A stretch of 64,000 nt of DNA from Cryptosporangium phraense (GTDB lineage: Bacteria; Actinomycetota; Actinomycetes; Mycobacteriales; Cryptosporangiaceae), in contig NZ_VIRS01000002.1 in the NCBI RefSeq assembly GCF_006912135.1, positions 372,001 to 436,000 of the forward strand. Direction: 5' to 3'. The notes beneath the pieces are model-generated. The model had not been told where the DNA came from and ran no database searches. It saw nothing but the letters and a program-made list of their open reading frames with translations. This document shows, piece by piece, positions 9,413 to 17,570 of this stretch (position 1 is the first letter of the stretch; each line of letters opens with the position of its first letter). Made by a program: the position numbers and the translations under genes.

Positions 9413-10545
9413 AGCGCTCTCGGAACCGCCTCCACCTGACGCGGCGGGGTGATGTCGCTGGTGGCGACCTGCAGGTCGGTGAAGCGGCGGGCGGTGACCA
9501 GCACCCGGGCCTCCAGCGACCCGACCGCGTCGTTGTAGCGGGCCACCGCGGCGCTCAATGCGGTGCCGAGCTTGTCGACGTGGCCGCCCATCGTCGAGAG
9601 CCGCTGGTACAGGTCGCGACCGAGCGCGTGCACGGCGGCCGCGTTCTCGGCCAGCGCCTCCTGCCGCCAGGTGTAGGCGATCGTCCGCAGCAGCGCGACC
9701 AGCGTCGACGGCGTGGCCACGACGATGTTCCGGGCGAACGCGTGCTCGAGCAGGTTCGGCTCGCGCTGCAGGGCCGCGTCCAGGAACGTGTCGGCCGGGA
9801 CGAACAGCACGACGAACTCCGGCGTCGGCTCGAACCGCTGCCAGTACGCCTTCGCCGAGAGCTGGTCGACGTGGGTGCGCAGGTGCCGGGCGTGCGCCTC
9901 CATCCGGGTGTTGCGGGCCTGCTCGTCGCGGGCCTCCATCGCCTCCAGGTACGCGGCGAACGGCACCTTCGCGTCCACGACGACGCTCTTCCCGCCGGCC
10001 AGCGTCACGACCAGGTCGGGCCGCAGGACGCCGTCCTCGGTGCTGGAGATGGCCTGCTCGACGAAGTCGCAGTGCTCGACCATGCCGGCGACCTCGACGA
10101 TGCGCCGGAGCTGGTGCTCGCCCCAGCGTCCGCGGACCTGCGGGGCCTTGAGCGCCGACACGAGCTGACCGGTCTCGACCCGCAGCTTCTCGCCGGTCTG
10201 CTGCATCGCGTTGACCTGCTCGCGGAGGGCCGCGTGCGCGACCGCGCGATCCTTCTCGAGCTCGACGACCGTGTGCTCGACGTTCGCGATGCTCTCCCGG
10301 ATCGGGCCGACGAGCTGGGTGAACGCGGCATTGTTGCGGTCGATGGCCTCGGTGGACACCGTCCGCAGGGCCTGCTCGAGCCTCGCTTCGTTCTTGTTGG
10401 TGGCCTCCACTGTGGCTTTCAGGGCGGCCGTTTCGGTGGCGTGCTTGGCCAGCGCGGCGAACCAGCCCACTGTGACTCCAGCGGCCAGACACACCAGCGC
10501 GACGACGATCAAGCCGATGGTGGTCATGAGCGAATCGTGACTCAT
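9388..10545 (-). CDS. rmuC: RmuC-family DNA recombination protein
   Basis: The 385-residue product has an N-terminal membrane anchor (residues 7-30), a coiled coil of about 100 residues and the conserved RmuC nuclease-like domain. The core includes [42 protein letters not shown], and a region ending in [16 protein letters not shown]. RmuC limits inversions at short repeats in E. coli. It is convergent with the chemoreceptor gene and overlaps it by 25 nt. An alternative start is the Met at codon 7. Confidence 0.93.
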   Translation of the reverse strand: MSHDSLMTTIGLIVVALVCLAAGVTVGWFAALAKHATETAALKATVEATNKNEARLEQALRTVSTEAIDRNNAAFTQLVGPIRESIANVEHTVVELEKDRAVAHAALREQVNAMQQTGEKLRVETGQLVSALKAPQVRGRWGEHQLRRIVEVAGMVEHCDFVEQAISSTEDGVLRPDLVVTLAGGKSVVVDAKVPFAAYLEAMEARDEQARNTRMEAHARHLRTHVDQLSAKAYWQRFEPTPEFVVLFVPADTFLDAALQREPNLLEHAFARNIVVATPSTLVALLRTIAYTWRQEALAENAAAVHALGRDLYQRLSTMGGHVDKLGTALSAAVARYNDAVGSLEARVLVTARRFTDLQVATSDITPPRQVEAVPRALQAPELVD

Positions 10546-10679
10546 CGGGCCGGTGGTTCCACGTCGGCACGCCCTCGATCACGACAGATTCTCGGTCAAA
10601 CGTCCGATAAATGCTGTTAAGAAGGCTTCGTCCGTCAGGTAGTGCACAAGGGGGCGGCGCATCACGGGGAGGAACAGAC

Positions 10680-11486
10680 GTGGGGGGAATCGTGGCGGAG
10701 GGAACGCTGGCGGAGGTGATCCGGCAGCGGTTGGGGGACTGCAGTCCGGCCGAGCGGAAGGTCGCGCGGGTGCTGCTCGCCGACTACCCGGCGGCGGGCT
10801 TCGAGACCGTCGCGCGGCTGGCCGCGCGGGCCGGGGTGAGCGGGCCGACCGTGGTGCGGTTCGCGACCCGCCTCGGCTTCCAGGGGTTTCCGGATTTCCA
10901 GCGTGGCCTGCGCAGTGAAACGAGCGGCACCGACCCGGCCCCGGCGGCCCGGGACACCCCGCTGCTGGCGCCGATCGACGCGGCCGCCGGGGCGATGCGG
11001 CGCACGGTGCAGGGCTTACCGCCCTACGACGTCGAGGAGGCGGTCGAGTTGCTGGCCGATCGGCGTCGGCAGGTCTACGTGGCCGGGGGGTCGCTGCTGG
11101 CCGGATACCTGTACGAACTGCTGGCCACCGTGCGGCCGGGGGTGCAGGTCGTCGGCGGGTTGTCGGCGACGACGATCGCCGACCTGACCGGGCGGGACGT
11201 CCTGGTGGCCTTCGATCTGCCACCGTACGAGCCGGCCGTGACGGCGCTGGCCCGGTACGCCTCCCGGCAGCACGCCAAGGTCGTGCTGTTCACCGCGGCC
11301 GGGCTGTCTCCGGCCGCGGCGCACGCCGAAGTCGTGCTGCCGAGCGAGTCGGCGCCCCGGGCCCTGACCCCGGCCGTCGCGTTACTGGAGGCGGTGGCCG
11401 GGCGGGTGCTGGACCGCCTGGGCGTAGACGGCACCCAACGCCTGACCCAGGCCGAGGCACTGGCCGCCGAGCTGGACGGCCCGTGA
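10680..11486 (+). CDS. MurR/RpiR family transcriptional regulator
   Basis: This 268-residue regulator has an N-terminal HTH of the RpiR type (CSPAERKVARVLLADYPAAG, then ARAGVSGPTVVRFATRLG and FPDFQRGLR). A C-terminal SIS sugar-phosphate domain follows (DRRRQVYVAGGSLLAGYLYE and DVLVAFDLPPYEP). I chose the GTG at 10680 because GGAGGAA lies 6 nt upstream; another GTG at 10692 is possible. No sugar catabolic gene is adjacent, so its target is unknown. Confidence 0.9.
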   Translation: MGGIVAEGTLAEVIRQRLGDCSPAERKVARVLLADYPAAGFETVARLAARAGVSGPTVVRFATRLGFQGFPDFQRGLRSETSGTDPAPAARDTPLLAPIDAAAGAMRRTVQGLPPYDVEEAVELLADRRRQVYVAGGSLLAGYLYELLATVRPGVQVVGGLSATTIADLTGRDVLVAFDLPPYEPAVTALARYASRQHAKVVLFTAAGLSPAAAHAEVVLPSESAPRALTPAVALLEAVAGRVLDRLGVDGTQRLTQAEALAAELDGP

Positions 11487-11525
11487 AGCGCTGTGCGTTC
11501 GGTCGCCGAGACGCACAGCCGCTTC
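11485..11525. terminator. Bidirectional hairpin terminator
   Basis: Arms 11485-11498 and 11511-11525 pair with a single bulge around a 12-nt loop. The structure overlaps the stop codons of the RpiR gene (plus) and the ABC exporter gene (minus), so it can end transcription from both sides. Confidence 0.65.
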
Positions 11526-13338
11526 AGCGGCTCGCCAGCTCTTGGAGTTCGGCGTAGCGGCCGCCGACCGACAACAGGTCGGCCGGATGGCCGTCTTCCA
11601 CGATCACGCCGTTCTCCATGACCAGCACCCGGTCGGCGATCTCCACTGTCGACAGCCGGTGCGCGATGATCACCGCGGTCCGGTCGGCCAGCAGCGTCTC
11701 CAGCGCCCGCTGCACGGCCCGCTCGCTCGGGATGTCCAGCGACGACGTGGCCTCGTCGAGGATCAGCACGTCCGGGTCGGCCAGCACCGCCCGGGCGAAC
11801 GCCACCAGCTGGCGCTGCCCGGCCGAGAGTCGCGACCCGCGCTGCCCCACCGGCGTGTCGAAGCCCAGCGGCAGGGCCCGGATCATCGGCTCGGCCCCGA
11901 TGTGCGCGGCCGCGTCGATCACCTCCGATCGGCTCGCTCCCGGACGTCCGAATGAGATGTTGTCGGCGACGGTGCCCCCGAACAGGAAGTTCTCCTGCGT
12001 GACGGTCACGACGCTCGCGCGCAGCGCGTCGTCGTCGACCTCGCGGAGGTCAACGCCGTCCAACCGGACCGATCCCGCGGTCGGGTCGTAGAACCGGGCC
12101 AGCAGGCGGGCGACGGTCGTCTTGCCGGCACCGGTCGCGCCGAGCAGCGCGACCGTCTGACCGGCCGGGATCGTCAGGTCGAGGCTCGGCAGCACGGTCC
12201 GCTCGTCGGCGTACCCGAATCGGACGCCCCTCAGTTCGAGGGACCGGCCCCGCCCGGCTCGGGCGGGCAACGGGGTCGGCGTCGTCGGCGGAGCGACGTC
12301 GGACTGCTCCTCGAGCACGCCGGAGATCTTCTCCAGCGCGGCCGTCGCCGCCTGCAGGCTGTTGTAGAACACCGACAGCTGCTGCATCGGATCGAAGAAC
12401 CGGCGGACGTACAGCAAAATCGCGGCCAGCACCCCGACCTGCAGGTCCCCCTGCACCGCGAGCCAGCCGCCGGCGGCCAGCACCACCGCGGTGGTGGCGG
12501 TCCCGACGCCGAAGATGCCCGGCGCGAAGACCGCCATCAACCGCATCACCCGCCGGTCGGCCGCAGCGAGGTCGGACGCGAGGCCGTCGAAGATCTCGTC
12601 GTTGCGCGGCTCCCGCCGGAAGGCCTGCACCGCTCGGACTCCGCCGAGCGTCTCCACCAGGTGGACGATGACCAGCGCGACGGTTTCCCGGGTGCGCCGG
12701 TAGGCCGGGCCCGAACGGCGCCGGAACCAGGCGATCAGCAGCCCGAGCAGCGGGAACGAGAGCATCGTCAGCAGACCGAGCCGCCAGTCCAGGACGAGCA
12801 GGAGCCCGCCGATCACGACGAGGTTCAGCGTCTGCATGATCAGGTCGTCGAGGCTGCCGTCGAGCATGTCCGAGAGCGCGTCGACGTCGGACGTCAGCCG
12901 GGAGATGACCCGTCCGGACGTGTAGCGCTCGTGGAACGCGGGCGAGAGGCGTTGCAGGTGCGCGAAAGCGCGCCGGCGGAGGTCGAACAGGACGCCGTTC
13001 GTGACCCGGGCGCTGATCGCCAGGTAGACGCGGCGGCTGGCGTACTCGATCGCGGTGCTGGCGACCAGGGCCACGACGACCGCGATCAGCACGCTCGCGT
13101 TCCGGTCGTCGACCAGCGGCGGGATGCCCGCGTCGATGCCGACGCTGACCAGGTACGGACCGGCCAGCCCGCTGACGTTCTGCACGATCAGCAGGGCGGA
13201 CGCGAGCACGATCCGGTTGCGGTAGGGCCGCAGCAGGCTGCCCAGCAGCGCGCGGCTGCGCCGGCGCAGCCGGACGCCGGCCTCATCCGGGACCTCGTCG
13301 ACGTCCTCGGCCGCGACGCCGTGCCATTCCGTAGTCAT
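11524..13338 (-). CDS. ABC exporter half-transporter, canonical ATP site subunit
   Basis: The 604-residue protein has an N-terminal six-helix ABC exporter domain (about residues 30-330) and a C-terminal ATPase. Walker A is LGATGAGKTT, the signature is the variant LSAGQRQL, and Walker B is VLILDEATSSLD with the catalytic Glu present. The start ATG overlaps the stop of the upstream ABC gene (ATGA). Together they look like one heterodimeric exporter of the LmrCD/TM287-288 class, in which one ATP site is degenerate. The substrate is unknown. Confidence 0.94.
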   Translation of the reverse strand: MTTEWHGVAAEDVDEVPDEAGVRLRRRSRALLGSLLRPYRNRIVLASALLIVQNVSGLAGPYLVSVGIDAGIPPLVDDRNASVLIAVVVALVASTAIEYASRRVYLAISARVTNGVLFDLRRRAFAHLQRLSPAFHERYTSGRVISRLTSDVDALSDMLDGSLDDLIMQTLNLVVIGGLLLVLDWRLGLLTMLSFPLLGLLIAWFRRRSGPAYRRTRETVALVIVHLVETLGGVRAVQAFRREPRNDEIFDGLASDLAAADRRVMRLMAVFAPGIFGVGTATTAVVLAAGGWLAVQGDLQVGVLAAILLYVRRFFDPMQQLSVFYNSLQAATAALEKISGVLEEQSDVAPPTTPTPLPARAGRGRSLELRGVRFGYADERTVLPSLDLTIPAGQTVALLGATGAGKTTVARLLARFYDPTAGSVRLDGVDLREVDDDALRASVVTVTQENFLFGGTVADNISFGRPGASRSEVIDAAAHIGAEPMIRALPLGFDTPVGQRGSRLSAGQRQLVAFARAVLADPDVLILDEATSSLDIPSERAVQRALETLLADRTAVIIAHRLSTVEIADRVLVMENGVIVEDGHPADLLSVGGRYAELQELASR

Positions 13339-15071
13339 TTCTGGGCCAGTACCTCGCGGTAGGCGGGAGTCCGCAGCAGTTCGTGGTGGGTGCCGACGGC
13401 GGCGATCGTGCCGCCGTCGATCAGCGCGACCCGGTCGGCCAGGGCCACGGTCGACGGCCGGTGGACGACGAGCAACGCGGTCGTGTCGGTGAGGACGCTC
13501 TTCAGCGCCTGCTCGACGAGTGATTCGGTGTGGACGTCGAGGGCGCTCAGCGGGTCGTCGAGGACGAGGACGCGCGGCCGGCCGATGACCGCGCGAGCCA
13601 GCGCGAGCCGCTGGCGCTGACCGCCGGAGAGCGAGAGTCCTTTCTCGCCGATCCGGGTGTTCAGGCCCCAGGGCAGGTCGTGGGCGAACTCGGCCTGGGC
13701 GATCTCGAGCGCGGTGCGGACCTCGTCGTCGGTCGCGTCCGGCCGGCCCAGCGTCAGGTTCTCGCGGACGCTGGCCGAGAACAGCGTCGGCTCCTCGAAC
13801 GCGGCGCCGATGACCGTGCGCAGGTTCGCCAGCTCCAGGTCACGGATGTCGACGCCGTCCAGCGTGATGCGTCCCGCGGTGACGTCGTGCAGCCGGTTGA
13901 CCAGCAGCGTGAGCGTCGACTTGCCCGAGCCGCTGGCGCCGACCAGGGCCATCGTCTCGCCGGGCTCGACGCTCAGCGTGACGTCGTGGAGGACGTCGGC
14001 GGTCTCGCCCGGGTACCGGAACGCGACCTGATGGAACTGCAGGTGGCCGCGGCTCTTCATCGTCCGCGGGCCGCTGCGGATGGTGGGTTCGGTGTCGAGG
14101 ATCTCGTAGACGCGCTGGGCCGCGGTTGCGGCCTGCTGGGCCTCGCCGAGCAGCCAGCCGAGCGAGTCGAGCGGCCAGATCGCGAACATCATCAGGCCGA
14201 TGAACGCGACCAGTTCGCCGATCGTCATCGCGCCGTTGGCGACCGCGTAGGCACCGCCGCACAGGATCGCGGCCAGCATCAGCCCGGGGACGATCTCGAT
14301 CGCCGGCCAGAACCGGGCGATGATCCGTCCCTTCTCCAGGCCGGTGTCGTAGACGACCTTGGCGGCCTTGCTGAACAGCTGGTTGACGTACCGGTGCCGT
14401 CCGAACGCCCGGATCGTCCGGAAGCCCAGTACTGATTCTTCGACCAGGCTGGTCAGGTCGCCGAGCTCGTCCTGCAGGCGTCGGGAGACCGGCAGGAAGC
14501 TCCGGCTGAGCTGGTACGTCAGCCAGAGCACGGGGATGACGCCGGCCGAGACCAGCAGGCCGAGCGGCCAGTAGATCGTGATCAGCAGGATCGAGACCCC
14601 GAGGTACGTCGAGGCCTGCAGGACGATGAAGACCGATCCGAACCCGAGGAAGCCGCCGACGACCCGGAGGTCGGTCGTGGCCCGGGAGAGGAGCTGGCCG
14701 CTCGGCCACCGCTCGTGGAACGACAGCGGGAGCCGCTGCAGGTGGGAGTAGAGGTCGGTGCGCAGCGACTTCTCGATGCCGACGGTGCCGGCCGCGTGCG
14801 CGAGGCGTCCCAGGTGGTCGGTGACCATCACGCCGATGCTGACGAGCAGGGCCAGGCCGGCCAGGACCGCGATGCCGTCGGTGGTGCGGTGCCGGACCGG
14901 TCCGTCGATCAGGCGCTGGGTGAGGAGGGGGCTGATGATCTCCAGGCCGGTGCCGACGGCGTGGAAGAAGAGCATGGCGGCGAGGGAGGCGGAGTGGGGC
15001 CTGGCGTAGGTGCGGAGTCTGAACAGAGTGGAGAGGGCACCGGGCTCCGCCGCCCCCGTTTCGACGCCCAT
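13335..15071 (-). CDS. ABC exporter half-transporter, degenerate ATP site subunit
   Basis: The 578-residue protein has six membrane helices and an ATPase domain with Walker A (GASGSGKST) and signature LSGGQRQR. Its Walker B reads VLVLDDPLSALD, so the catalytic Glu is replaced by Asp. This is the expected asymmetry of heterodimeric exporters, with the partner at 11524-13338 supplying the normal Glu. I set the start at ATG 15071 (MGVETGAAEPGAL). The frame is open 112 codons further, but that stretch is only the antisense of micropeptide gene A and its leader. Confidence 0.92.
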   Translation of the reverse strand: MGVETGAAEPGALSTLFRLRTYARPHSASLAAMLFFHAVGTGLEIISPLLTQRLIDGPVRHRTTDGIAVLAGLALLVSIGVMVTDHLGRLAHAAGTVGIEKSLRTDLYSHLQRLPLSFHERWPSGQLLSRATTDLRVVGGFLGFGSVFIVLQASTYLGVSILLITIYWPLGLLVSAGVIPVLWLTYQLSRSFLPVSRRLQDELGDLTSLVEESVLGFRTIRAFGRHRYVNQLFSKAAKVVYDTGLEKGRIIARFWPAIEIVPGLMLAAILCGGAYAVANGAMTIGELVAFIGLMMFAIWPLDSLGWLLGEAQQAATAAQRVYEILDTEPTIRSGPRTMKSRGHLQFHQVAFRYPGETADVLHDVTLSVEPGETMALVGASGSGKSTLTLLVNRLHDVTAGRITLDGVDIRDLELANLRTVIGAAFEEPTLFSASVRENLTLGRPDATDDEVRTALEIAQAEFAHDLPWGLNTRIGEKGLSLSGGQRQRLALARAVIGRPRVLVLDDPLSALDVHTESLVEQALKSVLTDTTALLVVHRPSTVALADRVALIDGGTIAAVGTHHELLRTPAYREVLAQK

Positions 15072-15141
15072 GGTTCGACGATAAGTGGGGTTTGCTCGGC
15101 GGCGTGCATGGTTTTTCGGGGGAGTGGTGAGTAGGCGGCTG

Positions 15142-15263
15142 GGCCGGCAGTGTTGGCAAGCGAACGCTTCGGCCGTCGTGCGTCTGATCGAGCGGGGCGG
15201 GGATTCCCCGCAAGCTGAAGGCACACGGGGAACGGCCCCGAAGACTTCAGGAGGCTGGACGAT
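15142..15263 (+). promoter_or_regulatory. Micropeptide leader, copy A
   Basis: This is the conserved leader of gene A. It shares GGCCGGCAGTGTTGG, AAGCGAACG, AAGCTGAAGGCACACGGGGA and GGAGGCTGGACGAT with the other copies. The GAACGTTC palindrome of other copies is degenerate here (GAACGCTTC). A perfect 15-nt hairpin GCGGGGATTCCCCGC (15197-15211) replaces part of the usual structure. Homology to the copy D leader begins earlier, at 15121. Confidence 0.7.
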
Positions 15264-15398
15264 ATGAGCGGCTGCTACGACAACTCGTACGACTACTGCA
15301 ACGACAACTACTCGTACGACTACGACTGCCGGCCGCGTCGTCGCCACCACAAGCGTCGTCACCACAACGACTGCTGGGACTACAGCTACTGCAGCTGA
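15264..15398 (+). CDS. Cys/Tyr/Arg/His-rich micropeptide, copy A
   Basis: This 44-codon gene is one of six near-identical copies. The peptide starts MSGCYDNSYDYCNDNYSYDY, has a basic centre CRPRRRHHKRRHHNDC, and ends WDYSYCS. Cysteines are at 4, 12, 22, 37 and 43. There is no signal peptide or membrane segment. GGAGG lies 9 nt before the ATG. Codons are high-GC and strongly biased (TAC, GAC, CAC, CGT/CGC), suggesting strong translation. The same peptide, residue for residue, is encoded by copy E 16 kb away. Function unknown; metal binding, nucleic-acid binding or a structural/coat role are possibilities only. Confidence 0.85.
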   Translation: MSGCYDNSYDYCNDNYSYDYDCRPRRRHHKRRHHNDCWDYSYCS

Positions 15399-15411
15399 AT
15401 TCCTCACCGCG

Positions 15412-15441
15412 AAGGGCCCGGAGCGGAATGCTCCGGGCCTT
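15412..15441 (+). terminator. Micropeptide terminator, copy A
   Basis: The stem AAGGGCCCGGAGC / GCTCCGGGCCTT pairs with one bulged base around loop GGAAT, 13 nt after the stop codon. The same hairpin follows every copy. Confidence 0.8.
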
Positions 15442-15697
15442 CGTCGTGTAGTGGAGGCGGGTTGGTTTCACGCCGGGCGGGCTTCGTTCGGGTCGGTAGT
15501 GATCGGCCAGGAGAGGTGGCCGAGCCGTCTGCGCTGGACGGTGTGGCGCTGCTTGGAGGTCCCGGAGCGCGCCTCGATCCCCGTCCCTGGCAGCCCGGAT
15601 CATCGCCGAGTTGACGGACACGTTTCAGCGATCAGAGCCGTGCGTTCGTTCGAACCCGCGAGCCGATCCTCTTGAGGACCTGCCGCCGCCGGGCCGC

Positions 15698-15825
15698 GGC
15701 CGGCCGAGTGTCGCCAAGCGAACGTTCCCGCCGTCGCCCGGGCGAACGAGCGCACGCCTGATCCCCGCGAAGCTGAAGGCACACGGGGAACACACCCTGG
15801 GACAACTTCTCGGAGGCTGGACGAT
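15698..15825 (+). promoter_or_regulatory. Micropeptide leader, copy B
   Basis: The leader has palindrome GAACGTTC at 15720-15727 and a second CGAACG about 20 nt later. Stem TCCCCG (15762-15767) / CGGGGA (15784-15789) encloses the conserved 16-nt loop CGAAGCTGAAGGCACA. GGAGG lies 9 nt before the ATG. The palindrome-to-ATG distance is 98 nt, the same as in copy F. Confidence 0.7.
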
Positions 15826-15957
15826 ATGAGCGGCTGCTACGACGACTCGTACGACTACTGCAACGACTACTCGTACGACTACGACTGCCGCCCGCGTCGT
15901 CGCCACCACAAGCGTCGTCACCACAACGACTGCTGGGACTACAGCTACTGCAGCTGA
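15826..15957 (+). CDS. Cys/Tyr/Arg/His-rich micropeptide, copy B
   Basis: This 43-codon member of the family begins MSGCYDDSYDYCNDYSYDYD, and its C-terminal 23 residues are identical to copy A. Relative to A it lacks one Asn in the CND(N)YSY segment and has D for N at residue 7. Cysteine order and the Arg/His centre are unchanged. An Arg codon differs from A only synonymously (CGC for CGG after Cys21). It carries its own leader and terminator, so it is an independent unit rather than part of an operon with A. Confidence 0.85.
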   Translation: MSGCYDDSYDYCNDYSYDYDCRPRRRHHKRRHHNDCWDYSYCS

Positions 15958-15967
15958 ATTCCTCACC

Positions 15968-16004
15968 GCGAAGGGCCCGGAGCGGAATGCTCCGGGCCCT
16001 TCGC
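15968..16004 (+). terminator. Micropeptide terminator, copy B
   Basis: A perfect 16-bp stem (15968-15983 with 15989-16004) surrounds the 5-nt loop GGAAT. It lies 10 nt after the stop and shares its core with all other copies. Confidence 0.85.
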
Positions 16005-16191
16005 CGCGTCGGGATGTTAGTGGTGCAGGATCCGTGGGCCTTATCGGCCAGCGCCCGCCCCGGCCGGCAGTACGGACTCCGCGGTGTGTTCGGCGGTGAT
16101 CAGCAGCGCCTGTGGCCGCCGCGACGACTGCAACTGAAGCCCCCACGAAGGGCCCGAAGCGAAACCGCTCCGGGCCCTTTGTCGTGGCCGA
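16005..16191 (+). pseudogene. Duplicated spacer with 3' remnant of a seventh micropeptide unit
   Basis: From about 16006 to 16125 the sequence repeats the DNA downstream of copy E (31651-31769) with only a few changes. It then ends in GACTGCAACTGAAGCCCCCA and a hairpin (16144-16186), matching the stop codon, 3' flank and terminator of copy F. Only the last few codons of the gene (reading D-C-N-stop) remain. The hairpin has point changes (CCCGAAGCG, TTTGTCG). This is best read as a deletion that removed most of an F-type gene downstream of B. Confidence 0.65.
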
Positions 16192-16260
16192 CTACCACGC
16201 CACCCTCGACAAAGGTCCGTCGACCCAATTCTGTCGGTGCCCCGCCCTAGCATCCAGGCC

Positions 16261-16980
16261 ATGAAACGGTACGTCGACGAGGATCTGAACGGTGCCGAGT
16301 TCCGCGAGTGCGACCTGACCGGTGCGCGCCTCATCGGCGTCGTCATGCAGAACGCCGTCATTGACGGGCTCGTGTCGAACCTCGTGGTGAACGGCGTCGA
16401 GGTCAGCGAGTACGTCGAGGCCGAGCTCGACCGGCGCTATCCGGTTCGGAGCCTGATCCGTTCCGAGCAGCCGGCCGATCTCCGCGAGGCCTTCCGGCAA
16501 CTCCAGGCCGAGTGGGGCGCCACGATCGAACGAATCCGCCGGACGCCCGGCATCGAGCGCCGCAGCGTCAACGACGAGTGGTCGGCCGCACAGACCATGC
16601 GCCACCTCGTCTTCGTTCACGACTCGTGGTTCCGCCGCTGTTGTCTGGGCTCGACCGCCCTCTTCACTCCCATGGGCATCGGCCCGGAGATCGAGCCCTA
16701 CCGCGGAACGCACGGGCTCGACCTCACGGCCGATCCGAGCTTCGACGACATCGTCAGCGTTCGCACCGCCCAGAACGCCGAGCTCGAGGCCTGGCTCGCC
16801 GAAGTCACGACGGCCCAGTTCGCCGCGGTCGCCCCGGTGCCCGACGACGACGTCTGGCCGCCGTACGCCCGGGGCCGCTCGGTGCGCCAGTGCCTCGGCA
16901 CCGTGCTCAACGAGACCTTCGAGCACCACGGTTTCTGCGTCCGCGACCTCGACCTCATCGAGGCCCAAGATGCCGACTAG
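16261..16980 (+). CDS. DinB-like protein with N-terminal pentapeptide-like segment
   Basis: The 239-residue protein begins with a short pentapeptide-repeat-like stretch (DLNGAEFRECDLTGARLIGV, then VVMQNAVIDG). A DinB/YfiT-like four-helix domain follows, with His residues in positions typical of metal ligands (MRHLVFVHDSWF and ETFEHHGFCVRDLDL). Such proteins often act as metal- or thiol-dependent transferases, but activity here is unproven. TAGCAT (16248-16253), 7 nt before the ATG, points to a leaderless start. The TAG stop lies inside the left end of the palindromic element that follows. Confidence 0.85.
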   Translation: MKRYVDEDLNGAEFRECDLTGARLIGVVMQNAVIDGLVSNLVVNGVEVSEYVEAELDRRYPVRSLIRSEQPADLREAFRQLQAEWGATIERIRRTPGIERRSVNDEWSAAQTMRHLVFVHDSWFRRCCLGSTALFTPMGIGPEIEPYRGTHGLDLTADPSFDDIVSVRTAQNAELEAWLAEVTTAQFAAVAPVPDDDVWPPYARGRSVRQCLGTVLNETFEHHGFCVRDLDLIEAQDAD

Positions 16981-17146
16981 GGCCTGTCCTGCGAATCTCG
17001 CTCGCAGCGAGGCGCCGCTCAGCCGTCGTCAGGCAAGGCGGAAGGATGTCCGGATACCGCTGTTGTATCCGGACATCCCGACAACGCGGCCTGGCGGCGG
17101 CTGAGCGGAGCCGCAGCCGAGCATGGATTCGCAGGACAGGGCCTAG
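16977..17146. mobile_element. 170-bp palindromic MITE-like element
   Basis: The 21-bp terminal inverted repeats (16977-16997 and 17126-17146) match at 20 of 21 positions and both end in CTAG. The centre is a perfect 14-bp inverted repeat (17044-17057 / 17065-17078) around a 7-nt loop. Further imperfect pairing lies between (e.g. CCGCTCAGCCG / CGGCTGAGCGG). The centre of the inner hairpin coincides with the centre of the whole element. It encodes nothing. Flanking CTAG could be the target duplication, as seen with some IS5-family transposases; that link is inferred. Confidence 0.75.
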
Positions 17147-17398
17147 ACCCGGCCCGTTCCGCGTAGGACGAATGGCGCCCTCCGGTGATTCGTCTCTGCC
17201 GCCGCCTACCCCGACTTTCCTACCGTCGAACGCATGAGGAACACAGCACCCGCGGCCCAGGAACTGACCCAGTCCTTCGGCTCCGATCGGTGCGCGCCGC
17301 GGCCGCGCCGGTCGCTGGGCCCGACGCTCCATCCAGGACCACTGCCGGCCCGAACGAAGCCGCCCGGCGTGCCACCGACCCGCTTCCTCTACACGACG
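17147..17398. other. Intergenic region between MITE and micropeptide copy C
   Basis: No convincing gene is seen. A plus-strand ORF from 17234 has a TACCGT box 7 nt before its ATG, but after about 50 codons it only reads the antisense of the copy C terminator and gene. It may be the truncated start of a gene whose remainder was displaced by the micropeptide unit. Confidence 0.4.
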
Positions 17399-17426
17399 AA
17401 GGCCCGGAGCGATCAGCTCCGGGCCT
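17399..17426 (-). terminator. Micropeptide terminator, copy C
   Basis: The stem AGGCCCGGAGC / GCTCCGGGCCT (read on the minus strand) has a 5-nt loop and is followed by the TTCGTCGTGTAG trailer also found after copies A and D. Confidence 0.8.
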
Positions 17427-17441
17427 CAGCGAAGGTGAGGA

Positions 17442-17570
17442 TCAGCTGCAGTAGCTGTAGTCCCAGCAGTCGTTGTGGTGACGACGCTTGTGGTGGCGAC
17501 GACGCGGGCGGCAGTCGTAGTCGTACGAGTAGTCATTGCAGTCGTACTGGTAGTCGTAGCAGCCGCTCAT
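17442..17570 (-). CDS. Cys/Tyr/Arg/His-rich micropeptide, copy C
   Basis: This is the 42-codon form. It begins MSGCYDYQYDCNDYSYDYDC and then matches the common basic centre and WDYSYCS end. It is the second gene of the D-C doublet on the minus strand and equals copy F except for the last residue (S instead of N). Differences from F elsewhere are synonymous (AAT/AAC Asn, CGC/CGG Arg). It has its own leader and terminator. Confidence 0.85.
   Translation of the reverse strand: MSGCYDYQYDCNDYSYDYDCRPRRRHHKRRHHNDCWDYSYCS

Larger units (their letters stand above)
15399..15825. other. Intergenic spacer between micropeptide copies A and B
   Basis: After the copy A terminator I see about 250 nt with no convincing gene on either strand. 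The copy B leader follows from about 15698. The spacer resembles neither the D-C nor the E-F spacer over its middle part. A short stretch near 15510 looks superficially like the 5' end of a serine tRNA but has no matching acceptor strand. Confidence 0.5.

Noticed and set aside
13335-15407. Long N-terminal extension of the ABC gene, reading a Val-rich hydrophobic peptide antisense to micropeptide A
   Set aside because: The GAC/TAC/CAC codons of the micropeptide read as Val/Ala on the other strand, so every copy has an open hydrophobic antisense frame. It lacks its own start signal and the real ABC start is at 15071.
15428-15442. Terminator GC-hairpins considered as attachment sites
   Set aside because: They follow stop codons at constant distance and show arm-compensating changes, which terminators explain fully.
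15510-15596. Serine-tRNA-like 5' end (GGAGAGGTGGCCGAG)
   Set aside because: No matching acceptor strand (CCTCTCC), no proper anticodon stem and only a weak T-arm, so it is at most a decayed fragment or chance.
16015-16150. Possible small gene MLVVQDPW... in the spacers after copies B and E
   Set aside because: Two early changes are silent, but later ones alter residues and the frames end differently. There is no ribosome site. Left as spacer.
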